Shown here one piece after another: positions 1 to 10,541 of a stretch of 64,000 nucleotides of DNA. This DNA comes from Prionace glauca (Eukaryota; Chordata; Chondrichthyes; Carcharhiniformes; Carcharhinidae): positions 34,233,609 through 34,297,608 of the forward strand of contig CM075760.1 in NCBI GenBank assembly GCA_037974335.1, read 5' to 3'. Each line of letters starts with the position of its first letter. The stretch's first letter is position 1. Made by a program: the position numbers and the translations under genes. The notes beneath the pieces were generated by a model. That model did not search any database, had not been told where the DNA came from, and worked only from the letters and a program-made list of their open reading frames with translations.

Positions 1-274
1 AAAAGCAACGGGGCAGTTTAGGGAATGAATATGAGAATATTTATAGAATTTGATGACCCAAACTCTTTCGTCGTCATTGTAGAAAACAAAGCAGACAATT
101 TGGACTCAGCAAAACATTTCAGTTAGTAATACGGTAGGTGCCATGGACCAGGTACCATGCCCTGAGGTGGCGCTAGATAACCAGAGATTCCCATTAGGTT
201 GCTCCATGATTATACCTGACAAAGTCGGGCAGTTGTTTCCATTTCCTCCGGCAGTAACTCCTGTAGGAAATTCT

Positions 275-960
275 CCTGTTGTTTTCACTTGTCATTCGGC
301 TTATTGGAAGAATTTACAAGCAGATCATCAACCTGTGTGACCGGATAAGGAAAACATCCTCTATATCCATGAAGTGGAGATGGATCCCAGAGTTTCTGGT
401 CCAGAAGGCCTGTTTCTGTTCTACAGCTTCCGTAATTCACATATCGCCTCTTGAACTAAATGTGCTGTGGTTTGTGGTGGTGTCTAGACGCGCAGATTTT
501 GAAGTAAAGTTTATTATTCACAAGTAAGGCTTACATTCACAATGCAATTAAGTTACTGTGAAAATTCCCTAGTCGCCACACCACGGCGCTTATTCGGGTA
601 CACTGATGGAGAATTCAGCACGGCAAATGCAGCTGACGTCCTTCGGACTGTGGGAAGAAACCGGAGCACACGGAGGAAACCCACGCAGATACTGGGAGGT
701 GTGCAAACTCCACACACGGATAGTGACCCAAGCCAGGAATCGAACCCGAGTCCCTGGCGCTGAGAGGTAACAGTGTTAACCACTGTGCCGTTTCCTGTAA
801 CTCCAGCTGTCACCTGTGACAGGGGAAACTGACGGTTCTACAAGTTTTAGCGAAAGATGAGGTCTTGGGGCATCATCTGTGAAAGAGCGACTTTCAATTT
901 TATGTTGCTGCATCGGATTGCGGGTTTTTATTGTTGCAGTTTATCACATGTTTTATTAAT
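275..960. repeat. Unidentified duplicated segment, copy 1 (SINE-interrupted)
   Basis: This stretch aligns by eye with 32270-32760. Shared landmarks are a block around 330-350 (ACCTGTGTGACC versus CTTGTGTGACC), the phrase TGTGGTTTGTGGT near 467, and CCAGCTGTCACCTGTGAC near 803. Copy 1 is split by a V-SINE at about 527-795 that copy 2 lacks. Neither strand gives a convincing protein family. It is a low-copy duplicated genomic block of unknown function. Confidence 0.6.
590..795 (-). repeat. V-domain SINE fragment (HE1-like)
   Basis: Read on the minus strand it starts with the tRNA-like head (ACAGTGGTTAACACTGTTAC, B-box-like GGTTCGATTCC) and continues into the conserved V-domain GTGGGTTTCCTCCGTGTGCT and CCGGTTTCTTCCCACAGTCC. 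The arrangement matches the vertebrate V-SINE superfamily. The tail is missing or decayed. Confidence 0.75.
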
Positions 961-1201
961 TTGATGTTATTACTGCAACAGCTGCTGCCTTTGTCATTTT
1001 GATTTTGCAACACTCTGCAATGCTGAGACTGGGGAGAGGAGTGAACAACAGGGAGCAGCATTGCAGCTTCTCTCCCCCCATTGAAACTGGGATTGTTGCT
1101 CCATCTGCTGCACCATCCCCACCACATCCACTTGGGGCAATCTGGACAATGGGCTGCAGGCAGACCTCACTGCGCCTGCGCCACAATCACACACATCGCC
1201 C

Positions 1202-1300
1202 GCGTTGCCAGGGGAGACGGCCAGCGGCCATGTTGCGTTGCCAGGGGAGAAGTCCAGCCGCCATCTTGCGTTGCCAGGGGAGACGGCGTCCCGCGCGCTG
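1202..1300. repeat. 33-bp tandem repeat, three copies
   Basis: GCGTTGCCAGGGGAGA recurs at 1202, 1235 and 1268, an exact 33-bp period. The first two units end in a minus-strand YY1-like word (AACATGGCCGC and AAGATGGCGGC). GTTGCC also resembles an RFX half-site. It sits inside the CpG-rich region. Confidence 0.8.
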
Positions 1301-1637
1301 CACTTTGGTTGAAATCCTCTCCCGCACATGCGCCCAGGGAGTTCCATTTTAATATTTTAATATTTTAAATTCTGATGATTATTATTCACATCCTCACCCG
1401 TCAGACTTTCGGTTCGTTCTCCATTCGGGAACATCGTTTCTGTTTTTATTGCGTCTGTTTTTCAATCACCCCCGCGCGGTGCGCTCTGGGAAAATACTAC
1501 AGCACATGCGCGGTTCCGCCACCTGCCGCTTTATAAAAATATGTATTTTATTTAATTTTAATTCCGCTCCCGGCGGGATTTCCGGGTGGGAATTTCTCTC
1601 ATTTTCTACATTTCTGAACCGTCGCTTTTTCCTCGAC

Positions 1638-1658
1638 GGGGGGGGGGGGGGGGGGGGG
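1638..1658. repeat. Poly-G tract
   Basis: An uninterrupted run of about 21 G, followed by further G-rich sequence. It is length-unstable and prone to assembly error, and it can form G-quadruplex. Confidence 0.9.
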
Positions 1659-1830
1659 AGGGGAGGGCTGACAATGACGTCACGGCAATATGGCGGCTGG
1701 CCCCGCCTCTCTTCAAGTCCCGGATGTTCCGCTAACGAGCAGCGGCTGGGCCGGTGTGGGCAAGAGGTGACACTGGGCGGAGCAGCGCCTGGGCGTATTA
1801 CAGCGACCCCTGGTGGCCAGGAAGGGAAAT

Positions 1831-2873
1831 AGCAGCAGGACAGTCTCTGCCCAAAGGCTTCCCCAGTTCAGCTGCTCAGAGACACTGGGAACCTCTTCAA
1901 CTGGAAACTTCAGCTTCTCACATTCACCTCCTGTGTTCAGTCATTGTTTAATAGACAACCTCTGTAGTGAAATCAGAAACAACTTGGTCATATTAAAGGG
2001 GATGGGAATCTGAACCATTCTGCTCATAAAGCTCTGCTTGCCTTGGAATTTCAATTGAAATGTTCAAGATGAGAATTTATAAATGTAAGTCATGTTGCAT
2101 GTGGAACGCAAATGGATCCACTCTTTGCTACACATCTTTGCCATAAAATATATCCTATTCTGCGCTTCGCTCAGTGCGAGGGGTAAGGAGTGAGTGGTCA
2201 GGGAATGGATTGATCTCAACATCGACAAAATGATCAGGATCTCGCTGGTCTCAGTACTGAACACTGTTGGGATTACGCACAATTCCCCCATGGAATGAGA
2301 GAGAATAAATTGGGCTCCGGTTGAAACGCCTCTGATACCAGTGAATAACTTTGGCAAACACCACACTTCAAACAGACAGACCGAGAGCAGTTTCCAATAT
2401 AGGAACTGAAGGCGAGGAACTGATCTCGTTAGAAAGAACAGAATAATAATTGGTGGAAGCTTTATTTAATCGCCACAACCACCTTCCCTTTCCAGCAGCT
2501 GAACTGTGAATATATTTTTGTTGTGCAGTGTGATTTCTTCCTGAGATTATTACAGGTATCGCAGGTAGAAAAAAAAGTTAATTTTTAAACATCTATTCTC
2601 AAGATACCAATCTTACCCCCACATAATCATCTATGTAATTTATATAAATGACGAAGAATGGGGGAGCCGGCATAGGTTCTTCTGAAACGCCATTGGACGC
2701 TGGCTTCCAGCCCCAAAGGCAGCCTTCTGCCATCACCCTCTTTCTCCTATCACCCATGTTAGTTTCCCGGGCCCCATGAACGTGTCTTGTTTATACCATA
2801 TATTCATTTGGGGTGATTGAATTGAAATGCCCTTCACCAAATTAATCATCTGATTAATTGAGAAATTAAAGAA
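1831..2873. other. No recognised gene
   Basis: No open frame with a recognisable family, no tRNA and no repeat I can name. The longest open frame (minus, about 2064-2366, 100 aa) has no signal of coding constraint that I can see. Confidence 0.5.
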
Positions 2874-2945
2874 AGGTTCTACCGAGATTTGAACTCGGTT
2901 CGCTGGATTCAAAGTCCAGAGTGCTCACCATTACAGCACAGAACC
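2874..2945 (-). tRNA. tRNA-Gln(TTG)
   Basis: The minus strand folds as a standard cloverleaf that closely follows vertebrate tRNA-Gln. The acceptor GGTTCTG pairs with TAGAACC through one G-U wobble. The anticodon loop CTTTGAA gives anticodon TTG, and the T-loop is TTCAAAT. The D-arm A-box (TGTAATGGTGAGC) and the T-arm B-box (AGTTCAAATCT) are both intact. Length is 72 nt including the discriminator. It decodes CAA glutamine codons and would be transcribed by RNA polymerase III. It looks functional. Confidence 0.93.
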
Positions 2946-3240
2946 GAACACACCACAGAAACCTGCAAGTGATCATGCAATACTTCTGCCAGTTTGAATC
3001 AGTCCCATTCCGTAATCGTGTCAATTACCCACAACAATTCATATTTAAAGTGTCTATGCTGGTTCCCCCGTAATACTGAGTACATTACCTCCTACTGCAT
3101 TAAGTTTCATTGTAGCTCATCACATTCAAAGAGAATTATTGGCATCCTCCTATATAAACCTTACTGTAGTAAAGCCGCGGAACCACCAGCTTATCACAAC
3201 TCTCAAGTACTATTAAATTTCATAACTGAATGCGAATCTT

Positions 3241-3471
3241 AAACCCAAATCTGGAAATTATGTGTGTAAGTGGAAAAAGTAAAATCTACTCCACTATTAG
3301 CCAGGTTTGCGTTGAGTTGAAAATGTCATGTTCAGATCGTCAAGAACAGTAAAAGGACATTGATAGGGTGCAAAACTCTGACGATGGAGATGATGATACG
3401 GGGTAAAATCTGGCTAATGATGGAGTAGATTTTATTTTTTCCACTCACACAAATATTTCCCAATTGGGTTC
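3241..3471. repeat. Inverted repeat (foldback element)
   Basis: Arms of about 62 bp at 3241-3304 and 3410-3471 are reverse complements with few mismatches (CTGGCTAAT...GAGTAGATTTTA on one arm, its complement on the other), separated by about 105 bp. A related single arm occurs in each tRNA-Glu block near 40795-40880, 41850-41940 and 16390-16460. It may be a small nonautonomous DNA transposon or a tRNA-cluster-associated repeat. Confidence 0.7.
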
Positions 3472-3670
3472 AAATCTGGTGCTAAATGATTTTTAAAAAA
3501 ACTGTCCACTGAATTAAGCACAAAACTGTCCGACTTCCAAAGGAGTGGAGGCACTTTTCATTCAGAAAATAGTGATTGAGATATTAACAAAGCAAGATTG
3601 TGAACGACTCATTTTAAGCGGTGACATTCTGGAGAAATGGAATTCTCCCAATAAAGTTTTAGAATAATGG

Positions 3671-3743
3671 CGCCCAACGTGGGGCTCGAACCCACGACCC
3701 TGAGATTAAGAGTCTCATGCTCTACCGACTGAGCTAGTCGGGC
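3671..3743 (-). tRNA. tRNA-Lys(CTT)
   Basis: The minus strand is nearly identical to vertebrate tRNA-Lys. The acceptor GCCCGAC pairs fully with GTTGGGC. The D-arm is CTAGCTCAGTCGGTAGAGC, the anticodon loop ACTCTTAAT gives CTT, and the T-arm is GTGGGTTCGAGCCCCAC. It is 73 nt with discriminator G. It decodes AAG lysine codons. Internal A and B boxes are intact and it looks functional. A 16-nt match to its 3' end reappears at 42134-42149. Confidence 0.95.
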
Positions 3744-4224
3744 ACATTACATCAGCGATACTTCAAATCCTAAAATAGGCAGACAGCAAATGTGCATTTC
3801 CAAATGGCATCTCGTTATTCTGATTTCAAAGTGTAAAATGTACTCGATCTACAAAATCGCCAAGGTTCCAATGCATTCCTGTCAATCATCATTAACATCA
3901 TTCTCATCTTCCGCTTCTTTGCCGCAGCTCCTTCTAAGCATAACAGACTCCTCTTACATCTGACATGACCTTCTGAACTAATGTGAATCAAGTTTGTGTT
4001 GGAAAAAACAGCTTATTCACATCGGTGAGCTGAGTCACTTTGGCAAACACAGAGAGTGGGAGAGGCCTCAGGAGAAACAAGCCCGCCTCAAAGAGCAAAC
4101 CAGTTGGAAATTTGGCAGAGGCCGAATCACCACAGATACTAGAACCTGAAATTATAAGATCATCCAGCCACACTGACTCATTCACATCACCATAACCATT
4201 GCCTTGACCGCACTGATTAGAATA

Positions 4225-4470
4225 TGGGAAATAAGGTCATAAGTGGGCCAATTGGCTCCTCGAGCATTCTCAGCTGCTCAATAAGAATATCCTCAACTTT
4301 TACACTGTTCTGTTTACTTTTCTGTAGCATCTTATTCTGGTGAATATACAAATAAGGTGAATATCCCTGGAGAATGATGGTTTAAATCTGAAACGTTAAC
4401 TATGTTTTTCTCCAGACTTGTTGAGTTGATCCAGCATTTCCTGTTTTTATTTCAGATTTCCAATATCACA
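4225..4470. repeat. CR1 tail fragment and foldback-element fragment
   Basis: 4235-4300 resembles the minus-strand tail of the local CR1 family (GGGCCAATTGGCTCCTCGAG). 4386-4466 matches the arm of the foldback element best seen at 51117-51312 (GAAACGTTAAC, CCAGCATTTCCTGTTTTTAT). Both are short and decayed. Confidence 0.5.
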
Positions 4471-5094
4471 CTGTTATTCTTTTATTATCTGATGAATAAA
4501 TAACAACATTTGTTCATCTGGGACTATGGTGACTTTATTTGCCCTGATCTTATTAAATGGTGGAGCAGGCTGAATGTGATTTATGACTTTGTCTTACTCC
4601 ATTTATTCTGTTTCCTGGCGGCACCAGATATGACGCCAATTGCTTCCTCTGGCAGCGCTGATGACAAGTTTATGTTACTAAATTCAGCATGGCAAATAAC
4701 TGTGGGAGAGTGTGTTCGAATCACACCACTGCCAAATGTTAATTTGTTTTAAAGGTCATGGAATCCATTTCGTTGTTCAAATAAACAAAAGAAAAATGCA
4801 ATTGAATGTATCATTGCTCATTTTAACAGGAAGAAGCAGCAGAGGCAATGTGGATACAGATTGATGTGGACAAGAGACAGGTTTATGGAACTAGTTTAAT
4901 TTCTCCTCCAGGAGGCCGAATTTGTTTCGAGTCGGGCTATCGCCGTGTATCCATAATGTACTGATTATCATGCCCATCTCCAAACGCTTTGAATTTCTAA
5001 GCCATTCGGATTTCAGAATTTGCCACCAACATTAACTGATCTTTGGAGAATTTGCTGCATCATCTGATTCTAAACTTAGGAATCACTCGGCAAA
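4471..5094. other. No recognised gene
   Basis: Apart from a possible CR1 tail scrap near 4540-4575 (TGATCTTATTAAATGGTGGAGCAGGCT), nothing recognisable is seen. The AT-rich frame at 4510-4752 has no family resemblance. Confidence 0.45.
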
Positions 5095-5331
5095 AATTCT
5101 CGAGAAGGAAGAGCGACATCTAGTTTCTTCTTGAAAACACACAACGTTTTGGCCTCAACTACTTTCCTGTGGTAGTGAATTCCATGATTTCGCTACTCTC
5201 TGGGTGAAGAAATCTCTGCTCACCTCAGTCCCAAAAGATTTAAACCTAACCTTCAAACTGCCACTCTTAGTTCTGGACTCCCCCATTATCGGGAAAATTC
5301 TTTCTGGATCTATTCTGTCTAATCCTCGAGA
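5095..5331 (-). mobile_element. CR1 LINE 3' remnant
   Basis: The minus strand gives the C-terminal CR1 reverse-transcriptase signature DFFTQRVAKSWNSLP followed by a decayed 3' UTR. It abuts a second CR1 remnant pointing the opposite way, so two independent 5'-truncated insertions meet at about 5332. Confidence 0.75.
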
Positions 5332-6105
5332 GGGAGCACAGCGAAGATTTAACAGGCTGATTTCTGGGATGATAGATTTGTCATATAAAGAGTGACTAAA
5401 TCGGTTAGGATTGTATTCACCGGAGTTTCGAAGGCTGAGACGGGATATGATAAAGTCTTTTAAAATCCTAACAGAGTTAAGCAGTGAAGATTCAGAAAGA
5501 ATGTTCCGAGTGACGGAGGAGTCCAGAACTTGGCATGGTAGCAAAGTAGTTAGCACTGTCTGTGTGGAGTTAGCACATTCTCCTCGTGTCTCCGGGTGCT
5601 CCGGTTTTCTCCCACAGTCCAAAGATGTGTGGGTTAGGTTGATTGGCCGTGCTAAAAAATTGCCCTTAGCGTCCTGAGATGCGTAGTTTGAGGGATTAGT
5701 GGGTAAATATTGGGGATATGGGGGTAGGGCCCGGGTGGGATTGTAGTCGGTGCAGACTCGATAGGCCGAATGGCATTTTTCTGAAGTGTAGGGTTTTTAT
5801 GATTCTAACTCGGGGTCATAGTTTGAAGAAAGAGGGGTTAGCCTATTAGAACTCAAATGGGAAGAAATTTCTTCAGCTGAAGGGTGGTGAACGTATAGAA
5901 TTCACTACCACTATTTGAGACTAAAACGTTTTCCGATTTCAAGAAGAAAATAGATATAGCTCTTGGGACTGAAGGGATCAAAGCATATGAGAGGAAAGAG
6001 GAATCAGGATATTAAATTTGATGATCAACCATGTTCAAATGAATGGCGGAGCAGGCTCTATGGGCTGAATGGCGTATTCCTGCTTCTATTTGTCTATGTA
6101 ATCCT
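5332..6105 (+). mobile_element. CR1 LINE remnant split by a SINE
   Basis: The plus strand reads from the CR1 thumb region (FRRLRRDMIKSFKIL) to the family tail (AATGGCGGAGCAGGCTCTAT...GGCGTATTCCTGCTTC). A V-SINE interrupts it at 5531-5810. Frames are broken; it is an old copy. Confidence 0.75.
5531..5810 (+). repeat. V-SINE inserted in a CR1
   Basis: The tRNA-like head is short (GGCATGGTAGCAAAGTAGTTAG). The V-domain follows (GTCTCCGGGTGCTCCGG, CCCACAGTCCAAAGATGTG), then the tail (GATTGGCCGTGCTAAAAAATT, CTCGATAGGCCGAATGGC) ending near GGGTTTTTATGATTCTA. The CR1 sequence resumes on the far side, so the SINE is the younger insertion. Confidence 0.85.
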
Positions 6106-6109
6106 CCTG

Positions 6110-6490
6110 GAATTTTATTAGTTTTTGTGAGATTTCATCTCACTGTTTTGAACTCTTTAAATAGAATTCTAACTCATTCATTCTCTACTGAAATGACAAA
6201 ACTAACATCCCAAGAAACAGCCTGGTAAACCTTCTCTGCAATCCCTCTGAAGCGAGGACATCCTTTCTCGGATGAGGACGTCAAAGCTACACACAATACT
6301 CCAGGTGTGGCCCCAACAATGCCCGATAGAATTGCAGCAAAACATCCCTATTCCTGTACTCAAACCCTCTTGCTATGAAGGTTAGCAAATCATTTTTCTT
6401 CTTTGCTGCCTGCTTTAACTGCACGTTTACTTTCAGCGACTCACGTACGAGGACATCAGGTTCTGGCTGAGTATCCATCTCTCACATGCT
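6110..6490 (-). mobile_element. CR1 LINE remnant
   Basis: The minus strand carries the connection/thumb region (LVRESLKVNVQLKQAAKKKN, FYRALLGPHLEYCV) of a CR1 reverse transcriptase. It ends right beside the V-segment remnant and probably removed that segment's 5' half. Confidence 0.7.
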
Positions 6491-6535
6491 CTATCACTTT
6501 GGGGGGATAAGAAACTTCAAGCCCAAATTTTGACA

Positions 6536-6667
6536 TCAAAGTTTAGTAAAGCTACCAAGATCACTGAGGTAATGATTAACAAGGTCCTGATCTCCGACAC
6601 CGCTGTGTATTTCAGTGTCATGAGTCCCCACACTGCTGCAGAGATGTCGCGGGTCCCAGTCAAAATT
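6536..6667 (+). pseudogene. TCR V-segment 3' remnant with RSS
   Basis: Only the end of a V exon is left: about 30 codons of FR3 with the ISDTAVYF signature. The conserved FR3 cysteine (position 104) is serine here, reading YFSVM. A 23-bp-spacer recombination signal follows, with heptamer CACACTG at 6629-6635 and a weak nonamer GTCAAAATT at 6659-6667. The 3' flank (GCAGAGGGCGCTCTCA) matches the flank of the minus-strand segment at 34583-35125, so the two are sister segments. FR1, CDR1, FR2 and leader are absent, replaced by a CR1 fragment. It cannot encode a V domain, but the RSS could still be a weak cleavage target. Confidence 0.75.
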
Positions 6668-6692
6668 CCACAGCGACAACTCCAGAGACTGA

Positions 6693-6706
6693 GCAGCAGA
6701 GGGCGC
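6693..6706 (+). promoter_or_regulatory. CTCF-like core beside a V RSS
   Basis: GCAGCAGAGGGCGC matches the CTCF core CCRSYAGRKGGCRS at 13 of 14 positions, 26 bp beyond the nonamer of the V remnant. The homologous flank at about 34503-34520 keeps GAGGGCGC. This is a motif match by eye only. Confidence 0.4.
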
Positions 6707-7159
6707 TCTCATACCGGTGAAGAGCAGCAATAATTCACTCAGCGGTGTGAGAGCCACGGGGATCTTTCTCAACCTGCAAATAATACAAAACACAACAATA
6801 GATTGTGAGGTTCACTCATAGAACTATATTACTTTATGATTTCAATTTGCAACACATTAAAAATAGACTCCACAAGTATATCTGTGGAACCTTAACTGTT
6901 TACCTGTTAATTGTCCTTGTTCCTTTCAATTTATTTTCTCACTCTGTCCCTTCCTGCCTCTGGTTTCCACTTTTCATCTGTAATTGCTTTGCCTTTTTTC
7001 CAATATTTAGTTCAACGATTCAGAACCTGATTTTCTGCTCGGCATCTTAATCAGTCCGGCAAAACTCCACTGAGCCACAAAAGGAAGCTATCAGGCGAGG
7101 CCAATGAATAACAAAGATTCTCTCCCTTTCTGTCCATCGCCATTGGAACATTTCTTCGT

Positions 7160-8830
7160 TCTCTTCGGTGTTCACGCAAGGGGACAGGAATGTAGCTGAG
7201 GAGGACACTGGGGTGCAGGGGTGTGAAATAGATAGTATTGCAGTTGATACGGGGGATGTGCTGGATATTTTAGAGGGTTTGAAAATAGATAAGTCCCCTG
7301 GTCCAGATGGGATTTACCCTAGGATTCTTTGGGAGGCAAGAGGGGTGATTGCGGAGCCTCTGGCTCTGATCTTCAGGTCGTCGTTAGTCTCTGGTATAGT
7401 ACCAGAAGATTGGAGGACAGCAAATGTTGTCCCATTGTTTAAGAAGGGGAGAAGGGACTTCCCTGGGAATTATAGACCGGTGAGTCTTACTTCTGTGGTG
7501 GGTAAGGTTTTGGAAAGGATTATTAGAGACAGGATTTATAGTTATTTGGAAAGTAATGAGTTGATTAGAGATAGTCAGCATGGTTTTGTAGCGGGTAGGT
7601 CATGCCTTACTAACCTTATCGAGTTCTTTGAGAAAGTGACCAAAGAGGTGGATAGGGGTAAGGCAGTTAATGTGGTGTATATGGATTTTAGCAAGGCGTT
7701 TGATAAGGTTCACCATGGTAGGCTTCTGCAGAAAATGCAGATGTATGGGATTGGGGGTGATCTAGGTAATTGGATCAGGAATTGGCTAGCAGATAGGAGA
7801 CAGAGAGTGGTGGTTGATGGGAAATATTCGTCATGGAGTTCGGTTACAAGTGGTGTGCCTCAGGGATCTGTTTTGGGGCCACTGCTGTTTGTAATTTTTA
7901 TTAATGATCTGGATGAGGGTATAGTAGGGTGGATTAGTAAGTTTGCTGATGACACCAAAGTCGGAGGTGTGGTAGATTGTGAGGAAGGGTGTCATAGTTT
8001 GCAGGATGACTTAGAAAGGTTGCAGAGCTGGGCTGAGAGGTGGCGAATGGAGTTTAATGTGGAGAAGTGTGAGGTAATTCATTTCGGTAGGAATAACAGA
8101 TGTGTTGAGTATAGGGCTAACGGGAGGACTTTGAATAGTGTGGAGGAGCAGAGGGATCTAGGTGTATGTGTACATAGATCCCTGAAAGTTGGGAATCAAG
8201 TAGATAAAGTTGTTAAGAAGGCATACGGAGTTTTGGCGTTTATTGGTAGGGGGATTGAATTTAGGAGTCGTAGCGTCATGATGCAACTGTACACATCTCT
8301 GGTGTGGCCGCACTTGGAGTTTTGTGTGCAGTTCTGGTCCCCACATTACAAGAAGGATGTAGAGGCTTTGGAGAGGGTGCAGAGGAGGTTTACCAGGATG
8401 TTGCCTGGTATGGAGGGGAGATCCTATGAGGAGAGATTGAGAGATTTGGGGTTGTTTTCGCTGGAAAGAAGGCGGCTAAGAGGGGATCTCATTGAAACAT
8501 ATAAGATGATTAGAGGTTTAGACAGGGTAGATAGTGATAGCCTTTTTCCTAGGATGGAGAAAGCTAACACGAGGGGGCACGATTTTAAATTAAGGGGGGG
8601 TAGTTATAGGACAGATGTCAGGGGTAGGTTCTTTACCCAGAGGGTGGTGAGGGACTGGAATGCCCTGCCAGCTGCAGTTGTAAATGCACCTAGTTTGGGG
8701 GCGTTTAAAAGATCTGTGGATAGGTTTATGGATAAAAAGGGATTGGTTTAGGCTAGTGGGTCATTGTTTTGTAACTGGTCGGCGCAACATCGTGGGCCGA
8801 AGGGCCTGTTCTGCGCTGTAATGTTCTATG
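7160..8830 (+). mobile_element. CR1 LINE, 5'-truncated, intact RT frame
   Basis: An unbroken 527-codon frame (7168-8751) encodes most of the reverse transcriptase of a CR1-clade non-LTR retrotransposon. Visible in order are the SPGPDGIYPRIL block (about residues 42-53), motif A MDFSKAFDKV (172), motif B GVPQGSVLGPL (229), the catalytic FADDTK (259), and the C-terminal FFTQRVVRDWNALP. It ends at a stop followed by a short 3' UTR (GGGCCGAAGGGCCTGTTCTG) and a TTCTATGTTCTA tail. The upstream endonuclease and ORF1 are missing, the usual outcome of incomplete target-primed reverse transcription. The first Met is only where the truncated frame happens to allow one. The lack of any stop over 1.6 kb suggests a recent insertion. 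It is a different subfamily from the copy at 11110-12545. Confidence 0.93.
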
Positions 8831-8833
8831 TTC

Positions 8834-9077
8834 TATTGGGTGGCACGTTGCCTCACAGCGCCGGGGCCTCTGGTCACTGCCTATGTGGAGTTTGCACTTT
8901 CTCGTCTGGGTTCTCCGGTTTCCCCTCACAGTCCAAAGTTAGGTTGATTGACCATATTAAATTGCCCTTTAGTGTTAGAGAAACTAGTAGGGACTATGGG
9001 GACTGGGCCTCGGTGTGATTGCGAAGGATGCAGACTTGATGGGACAAATAGCCTCCTTCTGCACTGTTTGCAATGAT
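8834..9077 (+). repeat. V-SINE
   Basis: A short head (GTGGCACGTTGCCTCACAGC), the V-domain (GTGTGGAGTTTGC relative; CGGTTTCCCCTCACAGTCC) and the tail (TAGCCTCCTTCTGCACTG). It lies directly behind the CR1 at 7160-8830 and in front of another CR1 end, giving a LINE-SINE-LINE array. Confidence 0.8.
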
Positions 9078-9146
9078 AATTTAAATGTTTGAACCCAATT
9101 TGCTTCAATGTTTTGAAGAAGATAAAGTGGTCAATAATCATTACAA

Positions 9147-9428
9147 AAAGGGGAGGCGGTTTAGAACAGAGTTGAGGAGGAACTTCTTCACTCAAAGGGT
9201 GGTGAATCTCTGGAATTCTCTGCCCGTTGAAGTGGTGGAGGCTGCCTCGCTAAATATTTTTAAGAAGCGGGTTGATGGGTTTTTGATAAGACAAGGGATT
9301 AAGGGTTATGGGGAGAGGGCGGGAAGGTGGAACTGAGCCACGACAGGTCAGCCATGATCTTATTGAATGGCGGGGCAGGCTCGAAGGGCTAGATGGCCTA
9401 CTCCTGCTCCTATTTCTTATGTTCTTAA
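9147..9428 (+). mobile_element. CR1 LINE 3' end
   Basis: The frame reads FRTELRRNFFTQRVVNLWNS and on to the stop, then the 3' UTR (GATGGCCTACTCCTGCTCC) and the TTCTTATGTTCTTA tail. It is the same subfamily as the minus-strand copies at 11110, 15083, 23472, 24868, 33689 and 53346. Only about 280 bp remain. Confidence 0.9.
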
Positions 9429-10541
9429 AAACACCCGCATTGTAGCAGGATTGGAGCCTGATATTGATCAGAGGCCAGAGCGAGTGAGAGAACGTATGTC
9501 TGATGTGGAAAAGGATATGAAAATGTGAATGAAAACCCATTGTGAGAGTTGTTTTCTGAATTATTACACTGTAATCATTTCAGCACCGCATTCATTTCTT
9601 TTATGAATGGAAGTGACACCGAAAAGGTTTTCCCAGCCGGCTGGTATTGAATTGTAGGTAATGAGGACAAGCTTTACATATCCTCAGGAGACTGTTTATC
9701 TGCTGTCTGAACTTTACTCTCGTGTTTTGAACGCACGATTGTCGAATTACTGGAAGTGCTGACATTATTACCTCTTAAACAAATTTCAAACTCCGAGGGT
9801 GGTGGCTCATTGAATACACGATAACTAACCCGATTGAAGTTAGTAATTTTAAACAGAGGTGCTATTGAGAGACGTTACATTAGTGGAAATGTTTATTCTT
9901 CAAGATTGTTCCACGGAATGTACAGTGACAGCCAGTACCTTCGTCCAAAGCGGCAGGTATACATTTTAAGCATACCGTCACAAACACATATCCCTTCCTT
10001 TGAACTATGTTGGGAAGGATTCCCATACCTGATTATCAGACCCGCTGAACGGCGGTAGAACCGCTCCTTCCTTGAATTGGGAGTTTCTCTTCGAACGGCA
10101 GGATCGCTGACAATGTGATGAGTCAATCAACCACTCCGACATAAAATGCAATAAGTGTTCAATAATTGTCTCAGTGTTTCATGAGGGAAATCTCGCAGTC
10201 AAGGCTGAGCCGATGGTAAGGCTTAAACGGACTGATCCTGAATGAACCAAATCCTGGAACAAGCCTGAGTTTGGCGGTCACAATAATCAGAATCGGGTTT
10301 AACTGTCACAATCTGCTGTGTAAAACGGAAATATTCCTTCCATAAAGCACTGACTGTTCCCCGGCTCTGAGTGTTTCCAACCATTGACAGCCAGCTCACC
10401 AGCCTGCCTATTCTCAATGTCACTGGGAACATCAGGAAGTGAAGTGAAAACATCCTGAGACTCACAGCAGATTACTGAGGGCGGGGTTTAGAACATGTCT
10501 TCAAAATCCCCAACTCCTCTTCCACAGAGCAGACAGAGACA
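9429..10541. other. Upstream flank of a V segment, no other gene
   Basis: No gene or nameable repeat was found. A GC box (GGGCGGGGTT, 10477-10486) about 60 bp before the V-segment start codon is the only promoter-like word; the V segment at 22.1 kb has a similar box (GGGCGGGGCT near 22832). Confidence 0.45.

Larger units (their letters stand above)
1130..1830 (+). promoter_or_regulatory. CpG-rich promoter-like region
   Basis: A locally GC- and CpG-rich stretch in an otherwise AT-leaning window. It contains three 33-bp repeats (1202-1300), NRF1-like words (GCACATGCGCC near 1324 and GCACATGCGCGG near 1503), a perfect CRE TGACGTCA at 1675-1682, a YY1-type site AATATGGCGGC at 1687-1697 and GC boxes. 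Plus-strand YY1 sites of this form usually lie just downstream of transcription starts, so rightward transcription is the likelier direction. No adjacent gene was recognised, so what it would drive is unknown. Confidence 0.5.

Noticed and set aside
2064-2366. 100-codon minus-strand frame
   Set aside because: No resemblance to a known family. It has a weak likeness to 18780-18880 that I could not extend.
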